Origin: Miscanthus floridulus
Taxonomy: Eukaryota; Streptophyta; Magnoliopsida; Poales; Poaceae
Direction of reading: 5' to 3'
Length of the DNA: 64,000 bases
Assembly: GCF_019320115.1 (NCBI RefSeq)
Contig: NC_089593.1
Span: forward strand, 17,158,870 to 17,222,869
The notes under the pieces: generated by a model
What the model was told of the DNA's origin: nothing
What the model saw: only the letters and a program-made list of their open reading frames with translations
Databases searched by the model: none
Part shown: positions 12,601 to 20,944 of the stretch, piece by piece
Layout: each line of letters starts with the position of its first letter
How positions within the stretch are numbered: the first letter of the stretch is position 1
Position numbers and translations under genes: made by a program

Positions 12601-13028
12601 ATCTTCTCCTTTTCACTTTCACATTCTCTTTGTGCATCACGAATGACCTGACAAAGATCATCAGCCGGCTCATCTTCTGCGGCTACCTCTTCTTCAGCTT
12701 CTCCCATTGCAGTATCATTGAAGCACGCACCATCAGGAATAATATCATTGTCGTCCCATTGTTCTTCTTCATCTTCTTCCATTACAACACCGGTTTCTCC
12801 GTGCTTTGTCCAACAAATATAGTTTGGCATGAAACCCGACTTGAACAAGTGTGAATGAAGAGTCCTTGAGCAAGGATATTCCACCGTATTCTTACATATG
12901 GCACATGGGCAGCACATGAAACCGTCGCGTTTGTTTGTCTCGGCCGCACGTAATAAAGAATGCACGCCGTCAATGAACTCTTGTGAGCGGCGATCAGCAT
13001 TATACATCCAATGACGGCTCATCTGCAT
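9672..13028 (-). CDS. CACTA TNP2-type transposase, complete 1118-aa frame
   Basis: This is a single uninterrupted frame. Domains in order: a transposase-associated domain (about 1-75, with CCPCAICKN and a Cys/His pattern ending YICWTKHGE); a linker rich in Glu; the tnp2/Transposase_21 core (about 230-480, with CPVCHASRYK, STDGINPFG near 345 and NDWPALSNLSGQ near 438, which carry expected acidic catalytic residues); a DUF4218 region (about 640-770, KSHDCHVLMTQLLPVALRG); and a DUF4216 region (about 955-1030, DEIWELEYAP). The length is usual for grass CACTA transposases. The protein would cut and rejoin the element ends. The lack of stops or frameshifts suggests recent activity. Start codon: two in-frame Met codons (residues 1 and 3) lie at the beginning, and either could serve. 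Confidence 0.92.
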   Translation of the reverse strand: MQMSRHWMYNADRRSQEFIDGVHSLLRAAETNKRDGFMCCPCAICKNTVEYPCSRTLHSHLFKSGFMPNYICWTKHGETGVVMEEDEEEQWDDNDIIPDGACFNDTAMGEAEEEVAAEDEPADDLCQVIRDAQRECESEKEKIKFERMLEDHKKLLYPTCDAGQKKLGTTLELLQWKAKNGVSDKGFGELLKIQKKMLPKYNELPATTYEAKQVVCPMGLEIEKIHACPNDCILYRGKEYEKLDACPVCHASRYKIRRDDPGDVEGERPRKKIPAKVMWYAPIIPRLKRLFRNKEHAKLLRWHKEDRKVDNMLRHPADGSQWRAIDREFPEFANDARNLRFALSTDGINPFGEQNSSHSTWPVTLSIYNIPPWLCMKRKFIMMPVLIQGPKQPGNDIDVYLRPLIDELLILWNKEGVRVWDEYKQEHFDLRALLFVTINDWPALSNLSGQSNKGYNACTHCFGDIRGVFLKKCRKVVYLGHRRFLPANHPVRKKGKHFKGKADHLTKPRNRTGEDVLDMVNDVKVVFGKGHGSQPIPKDANGHAPMWKKKSIFWDLPYWQVLEVRSSIDVMHLTKNLCVNLLGFMGVYGKPKDTFEARQDLRCLRERDNLHPEKTDDGRHYLRPASYTLSKEEKEIMFECLNNIKVPSGFSSNIKGIINVPEKKFCNLKSHDCHVLMTQLLPVALRGILPPNVRLATVKLCAFLNAISQKAIDPTDLAKLQNDVVQCLVSFELVFPPSFFDIMTHLLVHLVKEIFTLGPVFLHNMFPLERFMGVLKKYVHNRARPEGSIAKGYGTEEVIEFCVDFIPDLDSIGVPESRHEGRLSGKGTLGRKTYIGTDDDYFNKAHYTVLQNSSLVDPYIETHKDLLRSEFPGKTEAWITHKHMETFGGWLRKKCQGDESIHEQLYLLAMQPSWHIVTYKGYEINGNIFYTVAQDKRSTNQNSGVRIDATDPNGNKQTYYGRIDEIWELEYAPTLKIPLFKCQWVKVTGGGVTVDNEYGMTTVDLSNIGYKDEPFVLAKDVNQVFYVNDMSTKPKRGKNDNDSTKEPKRHIVLSGKRVIVGIEDKSDMSEEYEKDDRIPPFKVNKDPSILVNDEDTPWLRSDHNQGTYVKKKFTAVPT

Positions 13029-13110
13029 TACATGACATAAATATCATATTAAAACCTAGATCATAATTAATTATTTATACAACATGCGTGCCACCACAAA
13101 AGATACAAAT

Positions 13111-13646
13111 TTATGAAAGCATCGCTACAATGTAGACAATCCCAACTACCACTAAAAGAACTAAAGCTAAAATACATTTCAGGAGCACAAGGATTTCGCG
13201 ACCAATCTCAACTAAAACAGACAGATCCCCCGATTGTGCAACATCTTTGGGCTTCTTCGGCTGGATCACTGCCTCATTAGCCGCCGTATCTGCCTGTTGT
13301 GCAAGATATTTTTGCACGAGTTCAACATACTCTTCCTCCCAGTAGAAGCCTGAACATCGTCCACTGCCATCCCACTGAAATTAAAACAAAAAATTAGAAC
13401 TTTAATCACAACCATCATGAAAATAGGTATAAACTAACCATAATCATTAAATACGATAAAATAACTCACATTGCGATCCGGACACTTGTAGAAGATACGA
13501 TCCTTGTTGGGACCCTCCTTCTTCACTCGGTACTCCATCACAATCTTCGTCTCATCACGACACTTGCCGCATGGAATGAGAGGAAGGCCCGGCCTAAGTC
13601 GCTTTGGAAACCCATGAGAGGCCGAGGACCCGGAAGCAGTTGCCAT
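13111..13646 (-). CDS. Small GRF-type zinc-finger protein with a C-terminal membrane segment, two exons
   Basis: Exon 1 is 13646-13470 (59 codons, donor GTGAGT) and exon 2 is 13374-13111 (acceptor TTTCAG), joined in phase 0 to give 146 residues. The finger is spread over both exons: IPCGKCRDE, FYKCPDRN and WDGSGRCSGFYWEEEY, the GRF zinc-finger layout. A hydrophobic stretch LLKCILALVLLVVVGIVYIV near the C-terminus is a likely membrane anchor. GRF proteins of this size are common beside transposases in grass CACTA elements. Their role in transposition is not known to me. It sits just upstream of the transposase on the same strand. Confidence 0.8.
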
Positions 13647-13847
13647 CTACTCTCTATACTCATTTTTTAATACACTATAAATTTCTTCTTTTATAAACAA
13701 ATAAAATTAACAAACTATAAAATTATCTAGATCTCTAAACAATGATATTTTTAATGGTCATTGTGTTCTCGTCTTTTACTGCGGCAGGTAAGTAATTCAT
13801 ATGATATTTCCGCAAATTAACAGAAGAATGGGAATGTACACACATAA

Positions 13848-14510
13848 CAGACTACTACGACGATATCGGGACGTGTGAATAAATAACCATCCGTACTAGT
13901 TGACCTTGCTTACGTGATCATCTCGGCGAGCATTTCTCCACCGGACAGCACCGTACTTGGTCAAGGAAGAGCTCCGATTCTATGAGGAAGGGAACACGGT
14001 CTCCCACGACCGTTGTCGCTCTCCCTCGTAGAATCAAAGCTCCTCCTTGATGTCCGTTACCGCTCGACAGAGAACATGCTTGCCGAGCTGAACACGGTCC
14101 GCAAGTTCAACTAGTACGGATTTTCTATAATTTTCTAACTATTTTCTAAGTTTTTATTTATATATACTACGTTTAGGTACGGTGATTGACAGACTACTAC
14201 GACGATATCGGGACATGTGAATAAATAACCATCCGTACTAGTTGACCTTGCTTACGTGATCAGCTCGGCGAGGATTTCTCCACCGGACGGCACCGTACTT
14301 GGTCAAGGAAGAGCTCCGATTCTACGAGGAAGGGAACACGGTCTTCCACGACCGTTATCGCTCTCCCTCGTAGAATCAAAGCTCCTCCTTGACGTCCGTT
14401 ACCGCTCGGCAGAGAACATCCTCGCCGACCTGAACACGGTCCGCAAGTTCAACTAGTAAGGATTTGCTATAATTTTCTAACTATTTTCTAACTTTATATT
14501 TATATATACT
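13848..14510. repeat. Tandem duplication (period 342 bp), each unit an imperfect inverted repeat
   Basis: Copy one starts CAGACTACTACGACGATATC at 13848 and copy two at 14190, with high identity. Within each unit the segment beginning CCGTACTAGTTGACCTT is followed about 180 bases later by its imperfect reverse complement ending AAGTTCAACTAGTACGG, so each unit can fold back. It lies between the GRF gene and the right subterminal repeats. No coding capacity is supported. Confidence 0.8.
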
Positions 14511-14817
14511 TTAACCTTCTTTCATGTAAATATGCAAGCTTAAAGTGATTTTGAGCTCAAATTGCTTACAAATGAAAAAAAACCACAATAAAGAACCATA
14601 AATATATATAGTGAATAAAATGGCATAAGAAAATGGTAAAAAATGAGAGTATGAGATTGGTAACCTTTACAACTGAAGAATCGACGGAGGAATCGAAGAA
14701 TGGATGGAGGAACAATGGAGGGAGGGAGGAAGCAAGAACACTACTGCAGTGAGCTTCAAAATGTGCTGAGCTCGGGCTCGGGGAGGAAGGAGGAGACGGC
14801 CGATTTATAAAGGGAGA

Positions 14818-15110
14818 ACATTTAGTCCCGGTTGATAGATCCAACCGGGACTAAAGGTAACTTTCCAACCCCGGGCGCAGCCACGGCCCGGGAGTAGACC
14901 TTTACTCCCGGTTGGAGCCACCAACCGGGAGTAAAAGTATACCTTTAGTCCCGGTTGGTGGCTCCAACCGGGACTAAAGGTCCCTGCCACCTCTGTCTGG
15001 CGCAGTAGCCGTTGGGCAGGGACCTTTAGTCCCGGTTGGATCCACCAACCGGGACTAAAGGTATTTCTAGTCCCGGGGGCAAAAAATTCCGGGACTAGAG
15101 CCCATTTTGG
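14818..15110. repeat. Right subterminal repeats of the CACTA with a hairpin
   Basis: At least seven TTTAGTCCCGGTTGG or TTTACTCCCGG units occur in both orientations. Arms 14899-14937 and 14942-14980 pair over 39 bases with few mismatches around a TATA loop. The last units run up to the terminal CTACTAGTG. Confidence 0.85.
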
Positions 15111-15141
15111 CCGAGGATCAAAGGTCTGTTCTCTACTAGTG

Positions 15142-15144
15142 TAA
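15142..15144. repeat. Right target-site duplication (TAA) of the CACTA
   Basis: TAA directly follows the terminal TAGTG at 15141 and matches the left copy at 2908-2910. Confidence 0.85.
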
Positions 15145-15427
15145 GAAAGCAGTGAAGACACAAAATACCCTTCTATCAATGCTGTCTAACGCCGTTGAGC
15201 TTGGTGATTCTTTGAAAATGATGTTTGGGGAGTTGATCAATGCAATTGAAGCAAAGATTCAGCAGTTTAGCTTTGATCCAACTTCATATTTCTCAGGTCC
15301 TATGGCAGTAGGGCAGATTGAGGCTTACCAGTTCTGCGCCAATGGTTTAAAAGAGGTTGACCAGTACTCTACAAAGTGCTATCATGTTTGTGCACCCCAC
15401 TTTGAGGTTCTAAACAACCTTTCCTAG
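15143..15427 (+). CDS. Host gene last exon, downstream of the CACTA
   Basis: Ninety-four open codons follow the right target-site duplication and end at TAG 15425. They include the segments SMLSNAVELGDSLKMMFGE and GPMAVGQIEAYQFCANG. With the transposon and one duplication removed, the frame of the 2611 exon meets this one shifted by a single base. This implies either a small indel at the insertion site or a splice that cannot be placed. Confidence 0.55.
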   Translation, partial: KKAVKTQNTLLSMLSNAVELGDSLKMMFGELINAIEAKIQQFSFDPTSYFSGPMAVGQIEAYQFCANGLKEVDQYSTKCYHVCAPHFEVLNNLS

Positions 15428-16465
15428 AAGCTTACTGCGATGCAAAGCCATGTTGCCGTCAATTAGTAGATTCGCGTTCTTAATTATTTTGTCATCTCAG
15501 CACTTATGATGTTAGTTGTTGTGCTGCTTTCATCTATTGAACAATATTATCATATCGAGTGATCTTTTACTATGTAGTATGGATGTGTTTGTTTTCCTTG
15601 TAACTCTGTACTCTATTATGCTGCAATGCACTCTATTATGCTGCAATGCAACTTTATATTCTGAAGTTTATTGTGCTGTCATCAATATTGTCAAACTGCA
15701 TATGCCAATGCTACATGATTTTTTGTCATGTGCTCTTAGTGAATTTTGTAAGTGCCCCATTTTATTTGGATAATGTCCAACTTCATTTCCTCTCGATTTG
15801 TTATTGCCTTTTTATCTCTGTCTTCGAATTATTTAAGCTGTGTTCAAAAGAAACATCATCCTAAATAGAATCTTAGGATAGGAGAGTTTAAATTATATAG
15901 ATACACACAGCCTTCCTGTGCCAATGATTTAAACTTAATATGCTTTGTCATTACCTTTTTCTGAATATTTATGTTTGCTTTTTTTCTGACATGCTTTTTA
16001 AATTATATGCTTTGACCACGTCAAAGCTGGTGTCACTAGAAGTGCATAGTATGTTTGTGCAGTTAGTACTGATTTTTTTTTAAAAAAATAACATAAAAAA
16101 CCTTTTGGATCAGTTTATTTTAATTTTGTGTCCTTAATTTAAATTATGTGTTCTAGTTTACTTAATTTAAATAATATGGTTGCAGTGGGTACATTGTGTT
16201 CGACTTGAATTGTTGTTTTAGACCGACCGTTTTTTCATTTGGTCACAGTCGCATTTCTATTTCTATTTTTTCACTCTTTTGTTATAACTGAATTACCCTT
16301 ATGCGCAAGTGAAATATAAAATGATCTATTTGATATTGGCCTAAGCATTTTGGTACAGGCCCCTCCAATATTGGAACATTTTTTTGTTACATCTTGGTAT
16401 TATCAGTTTGGATCAGTTCCTCCTTTTCATTTGTCCAGTTTGGTACCTCTTGTTTCCCCACGTTT
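15428..16465. other. AT-rich flank downstream of the split gene
   Basis: This region probably holds the 3' UTR of the host gene followed by ordinary intergenic sequence. A short direct duplication of about 18 bases (CTCTATTATGCTGCAATG) lies at 15611-15648. No gene or named repeat is supported. Confidence 0.5.
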
Positions 16466-19296
16466 TGTAACACCCTAAATTTTACATATTTTTGAAATAG
16501 GAGAAAGTGATTAATTATGCATTTTTTGGGAATTTGAATTTAGGAAAATAATAAATTTTATCAAATAAAAATCAAAAGTAGGTTCACAGTCATGTGTTTG
16601 CAAGCTGCTGCATGTTTTTGTATTGCTTGATTTGAAATCAGGTTCCAAGTTGAATTGAATTTGCATTCGAAAGTGATTTTGAAATTTGTTTTTGCAAAAA
16701 TTGGAAACTGGATTCTCCCTCCTCCTTTCTCCTTTCAGACCAGCTGGTCATCTGGTTTTTTTTTTCGCTCGGGCCGCATCCAGCAAATCGGCCTTGCTCC
16801 TCACTGGCCCAACTCCCTCCCCTTTCTTCTTCCCAGGCCGCTGCTCTTCCATGCCTTCAGCTCGGGCCAAAGCCCAGTGCCGCCCCACTCCCCCCCCCCC
16901 CCCCCCCCCCCCGCGCGCCGCACGCCCGCTGACCCGCTGACCGTGCTTCTTTTCCTTTCCACCGGCTGACAGCACTGGCCCACCTGTCAGCGCCTTCTCC
17001 TTCCTCGCGTCGTAACAGAGCCGGACACCACCTCGCGCCGACGCCGTGTCCGGTGCTGCCACGGCTCCCCTTGATGCCGTGCCGCTCAAGTACCCCTCCC
17101 CGTAAGTAGCGCCTACGCCTCTGCCTTCCTATCCCATCCCGTAGTGAGTTTTTCGCCCAAGCAAGCCGAAGCAACGCCTCGCCCTAGCGCCACCACGATA
17201 GACGCCGCCGCCGCCATCCACCGAGCGTCGTGTCGCCTCTACTGCTTCCCGGTCCTTCGTTTTGGCTCCTGTGAGATCCCCATCTCCTCTTTCCCCCGGG
17301 TTTCCCCGTTTGAAAAACCGAGCACTGTGGAGCCTCAACCGTGAGCTCCGGCAAGTCACTCATGGCGCCGCTGTGGTCAAGCCGCCGGCGGCACTGTTCC
17401 GGTGCCTCTTCTTTCTCTCTTTTCCGCCAGATCAGATCTAGGCTGTTCAGATCTAATCCAATGGCCCAAAATCGGAGATACCCCTTCGCTGCCAATATTT
17501 CAAATACGCCCTTACAATTATTTCCGACTTAACCCGCAGTCCAAAGCACGTTTACAGATTTTGTTTTCTCTTTAAAAGCGTATTTTGGTTCGGTTATATT
17601 GAAATACGTTTTCAGCTATTTATAGTTTTGTCATTCAACTTGTTTTAGCCATAAAATCTTCGTTTTAACTCCGATTTGATCCGTTCAAGTTGTGTTAGGC
17701 TCATAATTAAGTAATCTACATGTTTATACTACTGTTAAGTAGGTTTTCAACTTTTAAAATTCAAGATTAGATTTAATCTATTATTTTACTAAAGGAAAAC
17801 TTGTTTAATTCATAACTTCTTCGTTTTAGATCCAATTTTTGTGATATTCGCGTCTGTGTGCTCATAGCAAGACGTAGATTCATTTTCCAAACTTTTCATC
17901 TTGATTTTTTGCTGATTGGTGTACTATTCTAATCTGTAGCTTTGTTTGCATTGCATGATTGCTCCTAGATGCTTGTATGTTGCTGTGGTTATCGAGTATA
18001 GATGGTGAGCAGTTCATGGGAGATCAAGGGTACGACTTTGACGAGCAGGACCAGCAGGAGTACTTTGCTCAAGGCAAGTATAGCATGGGATCATCCTTAT
18101 TTCCTATTCACTTTAATTCATTAAATTCATGTTGCATGTGTCACCTTGATAGGGATTTCCTAGAATTGAACTATTACCTTGTCACCTATGGGTTATGCAT
18201 TTGGGTAGCTTTGCTAGAGCTCAATTAAACCATGATCTTGTAACTTGATTAATGGTATATGCAGTAAACATTAAAATATGACTTTTTAGCAACATGGAAA
18301 CTGGGGGCTAGAGTGTTTAGCTACTTTCTAAATGCTTCAGATTCCTCTCCCTAAGGACTTATCTGTAAGTGATCATCCAGGACTTACAGTACAACTGTGA
18401 GGGCTACATGGCTCTGGTTTTAGCTCAGTATGAGGACCTTTTTCTAGCTTGTTAGTGGTTACCTTCATTGGCATAAGAATGGCTTGCCGAATCGGGTATA
18501 GAGCATCCTCCATCCTCATGTGTATAGGCTACGTGTCAATGTGCCATCGGGAAGGGGGGCTCTACATCTGTTTGCCAAGTGAATCTAATGGCCCTAACTT
18601 GTTAGACGAACCTTTGAAAGGCTTCATAGTGACCCCTACCTACTCACCTTGGAAGTGTTTTGGGAGTAATTAACCCAGGCATATGGGTATCACGACTCAC
18701 AGTAAAAGTGTACAACCTCTGCAGAGTGTAAAATTGGTATATCCGCCGTGCTCACGGTCACGAGCGGCCTTGGAACCCTTATGGAATAGAGGAACACTAA
18801 GTAATATTTGTTTATGCTATTCATTATTCATGTTTACATTTGATCATGTGTTTTGCATTGGGAATTGAAACAACTTGATTCTACTCTTAAGCTAAAATTG
18901 TGACATCTAAAAGTTGAACGCTGTTAAACTCGTGTCAATCCTTTTGAGACTCATATACCCCGTGTTACACTTGTTGAGTACGACATGTACTTACGCTTGT
19001 TTATTTTTATTATTTGGATAAAAATCCCGGATGGGTAACATATGACTATGGGTGTGATGATTTTCCTGAGGACTTCTAGACTTGTGGTCAACCAGTCGAC
19101 GTCCCTGTGAAATGGAGCTTCCGTGAGAGATCTTTTTATTACTTTCACTATATTTATGTGATAACTCTGTCTTATTCATGATGTAATAAATATTTGTAAT
19201 GATACGATTCATAATTTGTCAGCTTATGTGTGTGACTGATCTCTGAGCGCACATAAGATTTTGCACTCCATTTTATCCTTAAAATTGGGTGTGACA
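16466..19296 (+). repeat. 5' LTR of the chromovirus, 2.83 kb
   Basis: It starts TGTAACACC and ends GGGTGTGACA just before the primer-binding site. The first 0.8 kb matches 25397-26236 closely, with scattered differences and a C-run in only this copy. Open frames inside are in the GC-rich part and differ between copies, so none is called. Confidence 0.85.
16890..16912 (+). repeat. Poly-C run (23 bases) inside the 5' LTR
   Basis: An uninterrupted run of C is present where the 3' LTR copy has CACCCCCCACGCTGCATCAC-type sequence. It may be a slippage expansion or an assembly error. Confidence 0.8.
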
Positions 19297-19299
19297 GAT

Positions 19300-19311
19300 T
19301 GGTATCAGAGC
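19300..19311 (+). promoter_or_regulatory. Primer-binding site, initiator tRNA-Met type
   Basis: TGGTATCAGAGC follows the LTR end by three bases and matches the complement of the plant initiator tRNA-Met 3' end over 12 bases. Confidence 0.9.
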
Positions 19312-19489
19312 AGTATTAACTGTAGGACGCAAGCCTAGTTAGCAATGGTCATTTTAGCTTCTTTTGCTTCACTCATTTCATGCTTTCTATCTCACCCTTG
19401 TTATTTGCTAAAGTTTTATGCTTCTTTTGTCTTATTCTATTATGAAAATTATTGCTTCTAATCTAACCTAACTATATCTAATTCTCTAG

Positions 19490-20383
19490 ATGCCTCGTGC
19501 CCACAAGACTGCCCGCATCAGCACTGGAGGGTACTACCCGCCTCATGGTTTGCCCATAGAGCCTGAGGGGGAAGAACCCTAGGAACAGGAATATGATCCG
19601 CCAACACCAGTACCTACGCCTGAGCCCATCTAGGAGGAACCCAAGGAAGTCAAGGTCATCCACTTGTCCGATGATGATGATGAAGAAGACATCGTGGAAG
19701 AAGATGAGCCGATCCTGCCCCTGGGGTGGAGGACAAAGATGTGGTATAAGCCAGGATGTGAATCCTCCGTTTCACATCACCGACTCATGAGCATGCTTCA
19801 GACCTACTACAGCGACTAGGATGCAGCTGTGGAATACGTTTGCGAAGAACATACACACCCTCTTGAAGACACCTACTAGAAGACTAGGGTGTGCATCACC
19901 ATCAAGGACGAATAGAAAGGTGCATATCAGCTGGATTCAAACTATGCGCACCATGGTCACCATGCTACCATGGAGGACGGCATAGAAGATGCAGCCGCTG
20001 AAGCTTGCATAGGCCTCCGGGGTCACCGATTCGAGGGCATGAAGAATGACCAATATCGCTTCCTTCCTCACCAGCACCTAGAATTGGGATGGGCAATGAT
20101 GGACCCATAGGGCATGGATCCAACAACCCAGGTGATGGTACACTTTGGCTATGAGTCCGTGGCAAAGATTCGCCGACTGGAGGATCAATTGAAGGCACAG
20201 CAGAAAACTATCAAGAGACACCGGCAGGTGATAGATGAACAAAAGGTGTGCCTCAACTTGCCAAAGATGTACGGAAAGCTTCCCCATGAGTATCGCCCAT
20301 AGATGTTGGAGTCTCTTTTATGTAATAAAACGATAGTAGAACAAGTCAAGTTGAGTCTAGTCGAGTCCACTAGTGCGGTGTGA
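19490..20383 (+). pseudogene. Extra ORF upstream of gag (ORF0-like), seven TAG interruptions
   Basis: From ATG 19490 (MPRAHKTARISTGGYYPPHG) one frame runs 297 codons to TGA 20381. It is interrupted only by TAG at 19580, 19631, 19817, 19877, 19913, 20108 and 20300. The product is acidic (a DDDDEEDIVEEDEP tract) with a C-terminal coiled-coil-like segment (KIRRLEDQLKAQQKTIKRHR). An extra ORF before gag is known, from memory, in some rice chromoviruses of the RIRE3/RIRE8 kind; its function is unknown to me. There is no frameshift in the whole stretch. Confidence 0.65.
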
Positions 20384-20944
20384 ACATTGGTGTGCTTAGT
20401 TGATTTGTTATTTTGTTTATGTGTGAGTAGGATCTTTGTAATGAGTGCTGGAACTTTGTGGGCATGTCCGCAAGTTCCATAGTTAAGAATATTAAAGATT
20501 GGGTCAATAAATAAATAGTTGGATTGTTACATCATGTTCTCTCGGAATCTGTTTAAAATCTACACGACCAAAAATTATGAAATTTTTATGGGAATAACTA
20601 GACTTAAGCATCTTTCCAATGCCTCTAGAATTACCCCCATATCTAATCTGGTTCGTGAGATATCTCTGTTTCAAGTTTAAGTTTCTGTGCAGTCTGGAAT
20701 CTGGAAATAATTTCGGTTGTATCCTATTTTTGAGTAACCTAACGACATAATCTGGGAATATGGTCTGAATAAAAGTTGTAGATAATTTCTTAAGCTTTCC
20801 AATCATATAAAGTACGTCTTATTTGGAATTCTGAAACTCGAGATATGACTATTTTACAGAGCTGCTGATGTTGAGACTCGTCCAGAAAATTTTTAGAATG
20901 TATTCTAACTTGGAGATTTCTGAATTTTGAATATTTGATAGCAG
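20384..20944. other. Untranslated spacer between ORF0 and gag
   Basis: This AT-rich element sequence has no supported open frame. It is part of the chromovirus internal region. Confidence 0.6.

Larger units (their letters stand above)
2911..15141. mobile_element. CACTA (En/Spm) DNA transposon, 12.2 kb, probably autonomous type
   Basis: The left end reads CACTAGTACAGAGAC and the right end, inverted, reads CACTAGTAGAGAACAG, with TAA duplicated on both sides. Both ends carry subterminal repeats of the type TTTAGTCCCGGTTGGT in both orientations, typical of grass CACTA elements. Inside, on the minus strand, are a complete TNP2 transposase (9672-13028), a two-exon GRF zinc-finger gene (13111-13646) and a multi-exon protein with a Ulp1-like domain (3500-7349). 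The transposase frame is intact over 3.4 kb, so the insertion appears fairly young. It lies in the coding region of a host gene in the opposite orientation to that gene. Confidence 0.92.
1411..15427 (+). pseudogene. Host gene of unknown function split by a CACTA insertion
   Basis: Four coding blocks on the plus strand join by phase: 1411-1524, 1900-2493, 2611-2907 and 15143-15427. The first three introns show GT(AAGT)...AG borders in phase 0. The third block has a pattern faintly like a double-stranded-RNA-binding fold (a repeated EAAEEAAYQALLFIE segment), but I do not recognise the family. The frame has an in-frame TAG at 1456 (avoidable if translation starts at ATG 1471). In block three the frame ends at TAA 2908, exactly at the CACTA insertion site. 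The downstream block resumes one base out of frame. So the locus is either a pseudogene or needs splicing across the transposon. The insertion moved the last 94 codons 12.2 kb away. Confidence 0.6.

Noticed and set aside
16748..17495. Several 60-110 codon frames in the 5' LTR
   Set aside because: They are not conserved in the 3' LTR copy and overlap on both strands, so they are GC-rich noise.
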